This document shows, one piece after another, positions 41,971 through 50,397 of a stretch of 52,278 nt of DNA. The notes beneath the pieces were generated by a model, which was not told the DNA's origin, made no database searches, and saw only the letters and a list, made by a program, of their open reading frames with translations. Position 1 is the first letter of the stretch; each line of letters opens with the position of its first letter. Origin of the DNA: Verrucomicrobiota bacterium (GTDB taxonomy: Bacteria; Verrucomicrobiota; Verrucomicrobiia; Limisphaerales; DSYF01). A program made the translations under genes and the position numbers. The stretch is from NCBI GenBank assembly GCA_025457615.1, contig JALOTZ010000021.1, positions 1 to 52,278 on the forward strand, given 5' to 3'.

Positions 41971-42798
41971 TTAAGAACGGCTTTTCCGCCACGCAGCGAA
42001 GTTGTCTTTCTGGCGGTTTGCCTGCCAATGACAGATGTCCCAGAGGTTGCTGACCGGCGCGTTGGTGAACGGCAGCGTGTGCAAGTAGCCCGGCGGGCCG
42101 AATTCCGGCGTCAGTGTGGATGTTTTGTCGCCGCGTTTCTTCTGCGCGTCCCAAACCAATCGCCACCAACGCTCGTGGGCGGCCAGGTGGGCGGCGTATT
42201 CAGGCGCCCGCGGGTCGGGCACTTGCGGGCCTTGCTCATAACCGACCCGGGCGTGCAAATGCAGGCACCGCGCCGCACTCTGCCGGATGATGTCAATCTG
42301 GTCGTCAATCAACCGTTCACCGACACAGACCCAATGGCTGAAATCGCAACACAGTTTCAAACGCTCAAAACGATCCAGCAGCCGGCTCGTGATCCACGGA
42401 TTGAACAGGATGCGCCCGCGATGGGTTTCGTGCGCAATGCGAATGCCTTCGGTCTGTTCCACCGCCAGCGCGGCCTCAAAGAAACGGCTGGAGTCGCTTT
42501 CACTCCACGCATCGAGACCGCTGTGCGCGTTGATAAACACGGGGGACATGCCAGCGGCTTCACCCATCTGGCGGCGGAAGGATTCGATGTGCGCCGCCAC
42601 ACTCGTGCCGGCTGTAAAAATCTGCGGGATGAAGTCGAACTGGTGTTGCCTCAGCAAGCGGCGCCACTGACGGCGTTCTTTGAGCGCGGGGAGCGCGGCC
42701 TCAATGCCGTCAAAACCCAGCTCCCGAAACTGCGGGAGAAGTTCCTCCAAGTTTCCCGTGACACCCCAGAGATGGCGGATGAGCAATAGTTTCATCAT
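41971..42798 (-). CDS. Xylose-isomerase-like TIM-barrel sugar isomerase/epimerase
   Basis: 275 aa of the AP-endonuclease-2/xylose-isomerase-like superfamily. LLPQFRELGFDGIEAAL near the N-terminus, VFINAHSGLDAWS, IRIAHETHRGRIL (His-Glu metal ligand strand), CCDFSHWVCVGE and LHLHARVGYEQ are the usual metal-binding strands. Probably an isomerase or epimerase of a sugar or a keto-sugar derivative. The start is the ATG at 42798 or the adjacent one at 42795; both overlap the stop codon of the upstream gene. The C-terminus has a helix-rich extension after LTPEFGPPGYLH. Confidence 0.8.
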   Translation of the reverse strand: MMKLLLIRHLWGVTGNLEELLPQFRELGFDGIEAALPALKERRQWRRLLRQHQFDFIPQIFTAGTSVAAHIESFRRQMGEAAGMSPVFINAHSGLDAWSESDSSRFFEAALAVEQTEGIRIAHETHRGRILFNPWITSRLLDRFERLKLCCDFSHWVCVGERLIDDQIDIIRQSAARCLHLHARVGYEQGPQVPDPRAPEYAAHLAAHERWWRLVWDAQKKRGDKTSTLTPEFGPPGYLHTLPFTNAPVSNLWDICHWQANRQKDNFAAWRKSRS

Positions 42799-43526
42799 TG
42801 GTCTGGCGAAACTGTTCCCGCAATCCTCCCGACCGATGCGGTTGGCATCGGCTGGTTTCCAAACGTCAGTTCGCCCCACTCGTCCTGCCGGTGAAAATCA
42901 CACTTGGTGTGCGGCGAGGTGGAGGATAAAACCGGTTCGGTTCGGTTGCGCGAATAGTCATAGCGGCTGAAGGACACTTTCCAGCGGACAGCTGCGCGAC
43001 CTCTTCCCGAGGCTCCCACCAGCGGCATAGGTATCTCGGCAAAGACCCGCCACCGGCTACGCTCAATACTGGTGCGCGCCTGGATTTCCGGCTGCCAGAC
43101 CTTGTATTGCTCCAGTCCGGCCAAGTTCTCCCCGGGGTCTTGCCGAAAAGCGCAGACTGCCGCCGCCGAAGGCCAGCGCACTTGCAGCTTCTGGTTGTGC
43201 GGGCTGATGTGAAACTCGTAATAAGCTTCCTGCCCCACCGGCCGCAGGAATATCTCAAACACATCCCCGCGCAGAAAGGACGGGACATTGAACTCCCGCT
43301 CGTCATTGTAGATGTCGCGATCCTCCAGAACGGCATAAACCAACAAGACATCGTCACGCCACCCCAACCAAACTTTGCCCGGACTGAAATCCGGTTCCGG
43401 CGCAGCCAGCCAAGCCTGCCGCAATGGCAGCGACGGGCGACCATTAAATGCGACGGCAATGGTCGACCAGTCAGCGGCATCTGGCAGATTCAAATACGGG
43501 CAATGGATTAGCGGCAAGTTCACCAT
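42795..43526 (-). CDS. CBM9/DOMON-like carbohydrate-binding protein
   Basis: 243 aa, mostly beta. The stretch VWLGWRDDVLLVYAVLEDRD followed by FLRGDVFEIFLRPVGQ and YYEFHISPHNQKLQ has the pattern of family 9 carbohydrate-binding modules. No signal peptide is visible from the chosen ATG at 43526 (MVNLPLIHCPYLNLPDAADW), so the protein would be cytoplasmic, unlike most CBM9 domains. The start overlaps the nagB stop by several bases, and the stop overlaps the next gene. It may bind an intracellular glycoside or be an enzyme of this fold. Confidence 0.6.
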   Translation of the reverse strand: MVNLPLIHCPYLNLPDAADWSTIAVAFNGRPSLPLRQAWLAAPEPDFSPGKVWLGWRDDVLLVYAVLEDRDIYNDEREFNVPSFLRGDVFEIFLRPVGQEAYYEFHISPHNQKLQVRWPSAAAVCAFRQDPGENLAGLEQYKVWQPEIQARTSIERSRWRVFAEIPMPLVGASGRGRAAVRWKVSFSRYDYSRNRTEPVLSSTSPHTKCDFHRQDEWGELTFGNQPMPTASVGRIAGTVSPDQ

Positions 43527-44290
43527 CTTTGCCACCCAGGTTTGTTGTCGAAAACCCAACGATAGTAATCCGCCCGTTTGAGCCGCGAGGCTGCACCTTC
43601 GTCCAGGCATAGCTTCGTCACCGGATGCATCTGCAGGATGGATGCGGGATTGATGGCGGTGATCGGGCCTTCCACCGCTTCCGCAATGGCCTTGGCCTTG
43701 CCTTGACCGAAGGCCAGCAGCAGGTTCTGCCGCGCTTCCATGATCGTGCCAATGCCCATCGTGATGACATGATGTGGCACGGCATCTTCGCTGCCGAAAA
43801 ACCGCGCGTTATCCTTCCGCGTCTGTGGCGTCAGTGTCTTGATGCGTGTGCGCGAGGCCAGCGAGGAGGTGGGCTCGTTGAAGCCGATGTGACCATCCGT
43901 GCCGATGCCTAACACCTGCAAATCAACCCCTCCCGCCGCCTGGATCTGATTTTCATACTTCGCGCAGAACTTCGGGATGTCCTTCGTGTTGCCGTCGGGG
44001 ATGTGAATGTTCTGCTTCGAAATGTTGATGTGCCGAAAAAGATTCTCCCACATGAAGCTGTGGTAGGACTGCGGATGCTCAGGCGGCAGGCCGACGTATT
44101 CGTCGAGGTTGAAGGTCGTCACCTTGCGCCAGTCGAGCTTCAGGGCGATGAGTTCGCGGTAGAGCAACACCGGTGTGCTCCCAGTGGCGAGACCGAGCAC
44201 GGCGTTCGGTTGCTCACGCAGCAGGCGGGCAATAATGCGGGCCGCGACGCTGGTCGCGGCTTCGGCCGTGGGTTGAATGATGATTTCCAT
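43520..44290 (-). CDS. nagB: Glucosamine-6-phosphate deaminase
   Basis: 256 aa. Converts glucosamine-6-phosphate to fructose-6-phosphate and ammonia. NLDEYVGLPPEHPQSYHSFM carries the base Asp63; GIGTDGHIGFNEP holds Asp132, His134 and Glu139, matching Asp72, Asp141, His143 and Glu148 of E. coli NagB with a constant offset of nine. Phosphate-binding GLATGSTPVLLYREL is intact. The ATG at 44290 gives the normal N-terminus MEIIIQPTAEAA; it starts one base after the PIG-L gene stop. With the deacetylases upstream it supplies the classical amino-sugar route. Confidence 0.95.
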   Translation of the reverse strand: MEIIIQPTAEAATSVAARIIARLLREQPNAVLGLATGSTPVLLYRELIALKLDWRKVTTFNLDEYVGLPPEHPQSYHSFMWENLFRHINISKQNIHIPDGNTKDIPKFCAKYENQIQAAGGVDLQVLGIGTDGHIGFNEPTSSLASRTRIKTLTPQTRKDNARFFGSEDAVPHHVITMGIGTIMEARQNLLLAFGQGKAKAIAEAVEGPITAINPASILQMHPVTKLCLDEGAASRLKRADYYRWVFDNKPGWQRW

Positions 44291-44291
44291 A

Positions 44292-45152
44292 TCAAACGTA
44301 GCCAAAGCGATCGCCCAATTTCTGGCGCACATCCGCCCGGAACCGGTCAATGAATCCGCACACATAGTCTCGGACATCAACACTGGGGTCATCTTTGGTC
44401 AGGGGCGTGAGATCCATGCCGAAGATGACCTGGTTGGCTTTGTCCGTCGCGTGTGACTCAAAAAAGGTCGCGTTGGCGGAACGCCGGCCATAAGTGGCCA
44501 GGTCGTAACGCTTGCCCCCGGTGATTTGCGAATCGAACACCCCGTTCAAGGCGGCCGCCAGATGGTCATGCCCGCTCACATCCATGACGATCTTCTCATC
44601 ATCCGGTAACCAGTCGAGGTTGCGCCAGACCTCACAGCCGATGACCCGCTTCGGGAGTTTGCTGGGCATCATTTCGCGCATGGCTTGCAGGGCCGCCACC
44701 ACGACGGCGATGTGCGTGTCATGCTTGTCCGCCGGATTATGCGTATAGACCACTTCCGGCTGGGTTGCTTCCAGGATGACCCTTAGGTCGCTTTTCAGAT
44801 CCCGATCGTCCCAGCGTTTGATGACCTGGCTGGGATAATCCAATTGGATCATCACGCCATATTGGCCGATGGTGGCGGCGGTGTTCTGTTCCTGCCGCCG
44901 GATCTTCATCATCTGCTTATCGGTGCACTTGGCATACGAGCCGGTGCGGGAACTGCCGGAGCCGTTGGTGCAGGTCACGCCGCCGAACCACTTATCATCG
45001 CGCGCGAAGCATTCAAGGATGCCGTGGAAGGCCATGAATTCCAGATCGTCCTGATGTGCCCCAATGCCGAGGTGCGTGATGCGCTTCAGGGCGTCAGCCT
45101 GAGGCTGGCCATCGGGAATGAATATCTCCGCAGTGGAGTGGTGCAGTTCCAT
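44292..45152 (-). CDS. PIG-L family deacetylase (amino-sugar type)
   Basis: 286 aa LmbE/PIG-L fold. Zinc motif reads GAHQDDLEFMAF (His33, Asp35, Asp36; usually AHPDDE, here Gln replaces Pro). The second metal histidine is probably in NPADKHDTHIAVV. These enzymes remove N-acetyl groups from GlcNAc-type sugars. The sequence around TCTNGSGSSRTGSYAKCTDK is characteristic of a subgroup in sugar islands. ATG at 45152 lies five bases past the ROK-like gene; an open frame upstream is not used. It directly precedes nagB. Confidence 0.85.
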   Translation of the reverse strand: MELHHSTAEIFIPDGQPQADALKRITHLGIGAHQDDLEFMAFHGILECFARDDKWFGGVTCTNGSGSSRTGSYAKCTDKQMMKIRRQEQNTAATIGQYGVMIQLDYPSQVIKRWDDRDLKSDLRVILEATQPEVVYTHNPADKHDTHIAVVVAALQAMREMMPSKLPKRVIGCEVWRNLDWLPDDEKIVMDVSGHDHLAAALNGVFDSQITGGKRYDLATYGRRSANATFFESHATDKANQVIFGMDLTPLTKDDPSVDVRDYVCGFIDRFRADVRQKLGDRFGYV

Positions 45153-45156
45153 AAGC

Positions 45157-46494
45157 CTATTTCTTGAGTGCAGGCAGGCTGGCCGCCGCGACCGCCTGGC
45201 CGACGCGACGGGATTTTTCGTCCGGCACATGGATGGCCACTTTCCGCGCCACCTCGGGAAATTCCGCCTTCAATACTTCGCGGGCCTTGGCGATGACAAT
45301 GTCTCCACCTTTGCCCGTTGTGACGCGGCCCAAGATCAGCAGGTGATTGAAGTCGTAGAACTCCGCGTAGTGCGGAATGGTGTAGCCGAGATAAACGCCA
45401 ATGGTCTCGTAAATTTTCGCCGCGCGCTCATCGCCCTTGGCCATTAGCGCCTGGACTTCCTGGAGCCGCTCGGGCAGGCCCAGCCTGTCCGGCAGCTTGA
45501 TCTTCGCCGCCGGCAGCAATTTGTTCACGGCCTGCTGCGAGAAATACAGCGAGCCCACCCCCCGGTCACCGGACCATTCGTCGGCCGCCGCTTGCAGATT
45601 GTAATCCACCGGCGCGAACGCCAGCTCGTTCAGCCAGCCGAGGATGCGACCCTGCGGGTCCATGAAACCCGCCGCTTCGCTTGAACCCATCGCGATGCCG
45701 AGCATCCCCTTCTGCCCCAGCGACAGCGCACCGGCCAAGGCGGTCACGTCGCCGTCGTTCATCACCACCATTGGCACGTTCCATTCGCGCTGGATGCGTT
45801 TGAACACTCCCGCCGCCTTCACGAAATCCTTCCTGGGAATGGAACGCAACAGAGAAGCCACGCGGATTTCGTTGTCCACAATGATGCCCGCCGAACTGCC
45901 GCCGATGGCGTCCACGCGCGGCAGGTGCGCGGCGGCGCGATGCAATGCAGCGGAGATGTGATGATAATGATATTCAGGATGGGTGGCCTTGACCGGCGTC
46001 CACGGCGCTTCCTCGGTGAACACGGCCTCGCCGTCAATGACGGCAGAAACCTTGTAATCGCTCGCGCCCAGGTCAAAGCCGATGCGACAACCTTTAAGGT
46101 GACCGCCCGCCGCCAGTTCCATTTCGCGGTCGCGCGGGACTTTGCCCGGCGTGGTGACGACTACTTGAAAGGTTTTGCCGTACGCCTTGCCCATCAGGTC
46201 GCAATCGAACTTTCGCGCGCCGCGCGCCGCATAGGTCTTGCGGATGAATTCGCCGATCGCTTTCGGCCCGCCGATGTGGAGCTTCCAACCGCCGCGCGAC
46301 CACAACAGACATTTCACAAGGCGCTCCGTGTAACGCAGCGCGTCGGGTGCGGCGGAATTGACCACGGTGTCGTAACGCGAAATCAAACCGTTCTCGCGTT
46401 CAAGCCCGAGCACCAGCGGCTCGCAGGCGTTCCGCCGATGCTCGCGGTTGGCCAGCACCGCCGGCTGAAATTGCGGATCTAGCGGCGCTTTCAT
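45157..46494 (-). CDS. ROK-like sugar kinase family protein
   Basis: 445 aa. The second half shows the ROK/ASKHA pattern: CRIGFDLGASDYKVSAVIDGE (first phosphate loop), IGGSSAGIIVDNEIRVASLL, VVMNDGDVTALAGALSLG and LGIAMGSSEAAGFMDPQGRI. The Cys-rich zinc motif of many ROK kinases is lacking. The first ~135 residues are a separate, unrecognised domain (FRIKTYAARGARKFDCD-like region), so it is about 140 residues longer than normal ROK kinases. It probably phosphorylates the amino sugar released here, but a regulatory role is also possible because no kinase activity motif can be fully verified. Confidence 0.7.
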   Translation of the reverse strand: MKAPLDPQFQPAVLANREHRRNACEPLVLGLERENGLISRYDTVVNSAAPDALRYTERLVKCLLWSRGGWKLHIGGPKAIGEFIRKTYAARGARKFDCDLMGKAYGKTFQVVVTTPGKVPRDREMELAAGGHLKGCRIGFDLGASDYKVSAVIDGEAVFTEEAPWTPVKATHPEYHYHHISAALHRAAAHLPRVDAIGGSSAGIIVDNEIRVASLLRSIPRKDFVKAAGVFKRIQREWNVPMVVMNDGDVTALAGALSLGQKGMLGIAMGSSEAAGFMDPQGRILGWLNELAFAPVDYNLQAAADEWSGDRGVGSLYFSQQAVNKLLPAAKIKLPDRLGLPERLQEVQALMAKGDERAAKIYETIGVYLGYTIPHYAEFYDFNHLLILGRVTTGKGGDIVIAKAREVLKAEFPEVARKVAIHVPDEKSRRVGQAVAAASLPALKK

Positions 46495-46536
46495 AGTGGC
46501 TGGATGCCTTTCATCGCGGTCAGTACGTCGTTGATG

Positions 46537-47472
46537 TCAATGCATCTCGACTTCGACCTTGCCGATGCCGGAGCGCAGGTAATGGAAATGGACGTTCGGA
46601 TGATCCGCCAGCAGCGACATCGGCACCGCTGAATCGGGCAGGCGCTTGGAAATCATCAGCGCCGTCAGCCGGATGCCGAACGGGTTGTCGTGATGACCCG
46701 GATGCCAGATGGACACCTTCTCCGCTTTCCACGTCTCTTTCGGCCCGACCGTCGCCGCGTGCGTGGGCACCATCGCCACGTTGCCGCCGCCGCTGGTGCG
46801 CGCGTTCTGCACGATGGTCACCGGATGCAGCTTCACCACCCGCGTGCCCAGCTTCCGATATTCCTCCGGTGTGGGCGGCGCATCTTTGTATTTGCCCGCG
46901 CGCGGCAGCGGGTCGTTAAACGCCCAATGTTTGATCTCGCCTTGTCCTCCCTGCATCACCACACAGCGGATGTCGTCGTAGCTCTGGCTGTAAGCGCCGA
47001 GGTCGCCGGTCGGAAAATGCAGATTCTTTTCCGGGATGCGCAGCTTCTTGTCGATCCGGTCAAAGCACATCGCCTGGTCGCACTTGGCAAACGACAGCGG
47101 GTGGTCGGTGGAAACAGGTTGTCCGTCAATCACCCATTCGTCCATGCCCCAGAAGTGCGCGTCGTGTTTCTTCAGGTCCAGCCCCAGCGCGTTGACGATG
47201 CGGGCGACGACGGGCAGTTGCTCGGTCGGACCGATCGGCCCGCAGATGCCGGCGGGATTGTCCGGCGTGCTCTGCCGCCAGGCGTCAATGTATTCCAGCG
47301 CCTCGGCGGCGTAGAATTCCTCCACCGAGTCGTAGAAATGCACGGTGAAGCCGGGCCGGGAAAGGCCCTTGAGCTTGCGCTCATCGATCCGCGCGGCGTC
47401 GGCGAGCAGTTCCGGGTCGAGGGTCGTGTAATCCCACCAGTCGGGGGCGAGTTTGCTGATTGGTCGGCTCAT
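46537..47472 (-). CDS. Divergent NagB-family protein with altered active site
   Basis: 311 aa, clearly related to glucosamine-6-phosphate deaminase: [16 protein letters not shown] corresponds to the NLDEYVGL strand (Asp111-Glu112), and [14 protein letters not shown] (175-188) to the catalytic GxxDGHIAFNEP loop. The latter is altered: the usual Asp-Gly-His is lost, with His at 182 shifted by two inserted residues and the final Glu replaced by Asp187. The extra N-terminal 40 residues are also unlike NagB. It follows a TIM-barrel isomerase by six bases. A different amino-sugar or keto-sugar isomerase reaction is likely. Confidence 0.75.
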   Translation of the reverse strand: MSRPISKLAPDWWDYTTLDPELLADAARIDERKLKGLSRPGFTVHFYDSVEEFYAAEALEYIDAWRQSTPDNPAGICGPIGPTEQLPVVARIVNALGLDLKKHDAHFWGMDEWVIDGQPVSTDHPLSFAKCDQAMCFDRIDKKLRIPEKNLHFPTGDLGAYSQSYDDIRCVVMQGGQGEIKHWAFNDPLPRAGKYKDAPPTPEEYRKLGTRVVKLHPVTIVQNARTSGGGNVAMVPTHAATVGPKETWKAEKVSIWHPGHHDNPFGIRLTALMISKRLPDSAVPMSLLADHPNVHFHYLRSGIGKVEVEMH

Positions 47473-47478
47473 GGCTTT

Positions 47479-48327
47479 TTACAATTTGAAAATCGCATCC
47501 ATTGCCCGCGAGGTGTTGTGGACAAGCACTTCCGGACAGTGCTTGTAGAACGGCACGGGCGGGATCATCTCGGCGGCTACCCAGCCTTTGTAACCGACAG
47601 TCTTCAGTTGCGACATGACGCCCGGCCAATTCACGTCGCCGGAAAGCAGGTCGCAGAACCCATCCACCGTGCCGACGGCGCGCCGATAGTCTTTGAAATG
47701 AACACGCTTGATTCGGTTGCCCAGCACGGCGATCCAATGCTCCGGGTATCCGGCGGCCAAAGTGTTGCCGACATCAAAATACGATCCCACCCGCTCGCTG
47801 CCAAAGCTGTCAATGAAGGCCTTCATTTCCAGCGGGCTGACCAGAAACTTGTTCCAGACGTTTTCGACGCAAAGCGTGACACCGGCTTTTTCGGCGGCCG
47901 GGAGGGCTGCCTTGATAAAAGCCTGCGCGCGTTCATAGGCCAGGTGGTAGGGCACGATTTCGCCACCGGGAATGAAGTCCACCCCCACCGCGCCGGGCAC
48001 GACCAGGATGGCGTCGATGCCGAGGGCGGAGGCAGATGCAATCTGTTTTTGGAGGATGGCGGCGGCTTTTTCCCGCACGGACGCATCCGCGCTGCACGCG
48101 TTCGCGCCCCAGTAGAGACCGGTCGCCAGACCACTGAGCAGAAGACCGCATTTGTCGGCGAGCACGCGGACGGCTTTCAACTCCTCCGCCGTGCTCTTGA
48201 GGTTCGCCGGACCATCCTCGCTGAGATCGATTTCAAAACCGGTGAACCCGGCTTCCTTCGCAAGGCGAAGCTTTTGCTCAAGATTCCAGTTGCCGTAGAA
48301 TGACCAGATACTGATGGACTTTTTCAT
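47479..48327 (-). CDS. Sugar phosphate isomerase/epimerase-like TIM barrel
   Basis: 282 aa. Family pattern is strong: MKKSISIWSFYGNWNLEQKL, LAKEAGFTGFEIDLSEDGP, a LCVENVWNKFLVSP strand with metal-binding Glu, GSYFDVGNTLAAGYPEHW (Asp ligand), RVHFKDYRRAVG (His ligand) and VAAEMIPPVP (last Glu). These are the four typical metal ligands of L-xylulose-phosphate-epimerase-like and hexulose-phosphate-isomerase-like enzymes. It stands between the Gfo/Idh/MocA pair and the NagB-like gene and probably isomerises a keto- or amino-sugar intermediate. Confidence 0.88.
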   Translation of the reverse strand: MKKSISIWSFYGNWNLEQKLRLAKEAGFTGFEIDLSEDGPANLKSTAEELKAVRVLADKCGLLLSGLATGLYWGANACSADASVREKAAAILQKQIASASALGIDAILVVPGAVGVDFIPGGEIVPYHLAYERAQAFIKAALPAAEKAGVTLCVENVWNKFLVSPLEMKAFIDSFGSERVGSYFDVGNTLAAGYPEHWIAVLGNRIKRVHFKDYRRAVGTVDGFCDLLSGDVNWPGVMSQLKTVGYKGWVAAEMIPPVPFYKHCPEVLVHNTSRAMDAIFKL

Positions 48328-48339
48328 GATGTTAGTTGG

Positions 48340-49362
48340 TTAGAGTTTGATCGTGCGGCCAGTGGCGGCGGATTGGATTTCGGCGAGCGCGGTGGCCAAC
48401 GAGTCCGCCGCTTGGTCGCCGGTGGCGATTTTCGGTGCGCGTTTGTTTTCCAGGCAGGAAATGAAGGCCGCGAGCTCGTTGTAGTAGCCACCCAGCGAAG
48501 AAAGGTTGCCGCCGCCAGTCTTGGATTCGCCAGCACCGGGGGTTCTGTAGGGCAGCGGCTGCTTCTTTCCTTTACCGAGCGACATGCACAAAGTCGGGCT
48601 GGCTCCGCTGTCGAACTCCACCGTGCCGCGCTCGAAGACCGCCTGGAAGGCCATTTGAAAACCCCAGTTAACCGGATAGTTCCAACCGCCCTCGGCGGTA
48701 ACCGCGACACTCTTGAAATGATAGGTCGTGAAAATGTGACTCCATCCCGTCTTGTCCCGCGTGCCGACCGAGGTCACCGCGTCGGGCTTTCCCAGCAGAT
48801 GGTGGACGAAATCCGTGTCGTGGATGTGCAAGTCAAGCGCGCCGCCACCCGATCGGTCACCGTCATTCAGCCAGTCGTCCACGCTGTAGGTGGTGCGTCC
48901 GACCCGGCGCTGGAGCGAAAGGCTGAGGAGTTTGCCAGCCTTGCCGGATTTCACGAAGACCTCGAACGCCTGATACTCCGGCCAGAAGCGAATGCATTGG
49001 CCGACTTGCAGGAACACACCGGCCTTCTTCGCGGCAAAGGCGATCCTGCGTCCATCGGCGGCTTTCAAGGCCAACGGTTTTTCGCAGAAGACGTGTTTGC
49101 CCGCCGCGATGGCTTTGAAGGCGAACGGCGCGTGAAGGTCGGTCGGCAGGCAGATGTCCACGACGTCCACATCGGTGGCGGCAAGCATTTCCTCCAACGT
49201 CCCGAATACCGGCACGTCGAGTTTCAGCTTGGCAAGATCCCTTTTGGCCTTGGCTTTCTTGTAATCCACGACGGCAACGAGGCGCGCGTCACGGAGTTGC
49301 GCATAGATTTGCGCGTGCATGGTTCCCATGAACCCGAATCCGATGATGGCAATGCTTTGCAT
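48340..49362 (-). CDS. Gfo/Idh/MocA-family NAD(P)-dependent oxidoreductase (copy 1)
   Basis: 340 aa. Rossmann start IAIIGFGFMGTMHAQIY (GxGxxG), the EKP motif in HVFCEKPLALKAADG with the catalytic Lys, and the substrate-side His/Asp cluster in ALDLHIHDTDFVHHLLG (the typical DxxxH). Such enzymes oxidise a hydroxyl of a sugar, often to a 3-keto sugar. It is the same length as, and clearly homologous to, the preceding gene, 12 bases away; both keep all motifs, so the duplicates may act on different positions or directions of the same route. Confidence 0.93.
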   Translation of the reverse strand: MQSIAIIGFGFMGTMHAQIYAQLRDARLVAVVDYKKAKAKRDLAKLKLDVPVFGTLEEMLAATDVDVVDICLPTDLHAPFAFKAIAAGKHVFCEKPLALKAADGRRIAFAAKKAGVFLQVGQCIRFWPEYQAFEVFVKSGKAGKLLSLSLQRRVGRTTYSVDDWLNDGDRSGGGALDLHIHDTDFVHHLLGKPDAVTSVGTRDKTGWSHIFTTYHFKSVAVTAEGGWNYPVNWGFQMAFQAVFERGTVEFDSGASPTLCMSLGKGKKQPLPYRTPGAGESKTGGGNLSSLGGYYNELAAFISCLENKRAPKIATGDQAADSLATALAEIQSAATGRTIKL

Positions 49363-49374
49363 GATGATTACTGG

Positions 49375-50397
49375 TTATTGGTTAAGAATGATGATTTTTC
49401 CGGAACGCGCAGATTCAATTTCGGCAAGCACCACTCGTAAAGATTGAGTTGCCTGCTGCCCGTTGCTGATGTCCACCGGCAATCCGGCTTTGAGGCGTTG
49501 AGTGAAATAAGCCAGCTCGTGATAATAACCACCCAGCCCGGCAATGTTGGCGGGGACTCCGGCAGCGAGAGGCGAAGTGACCGGCATCGGCGGTTGGTCG
49601 CCCACCGTCAACATCAAGCTGGATATGGCGCGGGAATCAAAATCCAGCACGGCACGCTCGAATACCGCACTGAACCGCATCTGAAAACCCCAGTTCTTCG
49701 GATAGTTCCAGGCCCCTTCCGCCGTGACCTGCAATTGGCCGTATTGATATTGGCTGGTGATGCTGTTCCAGCCCGTTGTCTCCTGGATGCCGCGCGAAGT
49801 CACCGCCTCGGGCAGGCCTAATAGAAAAACCAAAAAATCCGTGTCATGGATGTGCAGGTCCAGAGCCGCCCCCAAACAACGTTCCGGGCGATTGACCCAG
49901 TCGCCAGCCGTGTAACCGGGCCGCCCGGTGCGACGGCTCATGGATAAGGACAGCAGACGGCCGTGTTCACCGGAATCCACCACCCGTTTCAGCTCGACAT
50001 ATTCCGGCCAGAACCGGATGCAGTGGCCGATCATCAACTGGCGGCAGGCCACCACGCCAGCCTGAACCATTTTCTCCGCATCCCCAACCGTCAGCGCGAT
50101 GGGCTTCTCGCAAAAGACATGGCACCCGTCCGAAAACGCTTTCAAAGCCATCTCCAAATGCAGATCCGTGGGCAGGCAGATGTCCACCACGGAAAAATCA
50201 CCGGCGGCGGCGGCACTGGCGTAATCAGAAAAAACGGGAATCTCCCAACCCTTGGTTGCCAGGGCTGTGCGGGTTTCCTCCAGACGCGGATCCACAATCG
50301 CCACCACCTGCACCGACGGCAGCAAGCGATACACGGCCGCATGGGTCGCGCCCATGAAGCCGTATCCAAGTATCGCTATGGAAACAGGTGTGTTCAC
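49375..50397 (-). CDS. Gfo/Idh/MocA-family NAD(P)-dependent oxidoreductase (copy 2)
   Basis: 340 aa. IAILGYGFMGATHAAVYRLL, HVFCEKPIALTVGDAEKM, IRFWPEYVELKRVVDSGEHG and GAALDLHIHDTDFLVFLLG mirror the next gene motif by motif. The sequences differ widely outside motifs, so the duplication is not recent. The start ATG at 50397 overlaps the deacetylase stop (ATGA). NAD-dependent oxidation of a sugar hydroxyl is the likely activity; substrate unknown. Confidence 0.93.
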   Translation of the reverse strand: MNTPVSIAILGYGFMGATHAAVYRLLPSVQVVAIVDPRLEETRTALATKGWEIPVFSDYASAAAAGDFSVVDICLPTDLHLEMALKAFSDGCHVFCEKPIALTVGDAEKMVQAGVVACRQLMIGHCIRFWPEYVELKRVVDSGEHGRLLSLSMSRRTGRPGYTAGDWVNRPERCLGAALDLHIHDTDFLVFLLGLPEAVTSRGIQETTGWNSITSQYQYGQLQVTAEGAWNYPKNWGFQMRFSAVFERAVLDFDSRAISSLMLTVGDQPPMPVTSPLAAGVPANIAGLGGYYHELAYFTQRLKAGLPVDISNGQQATQSLRVVLAEIESARSGKIIILNQ

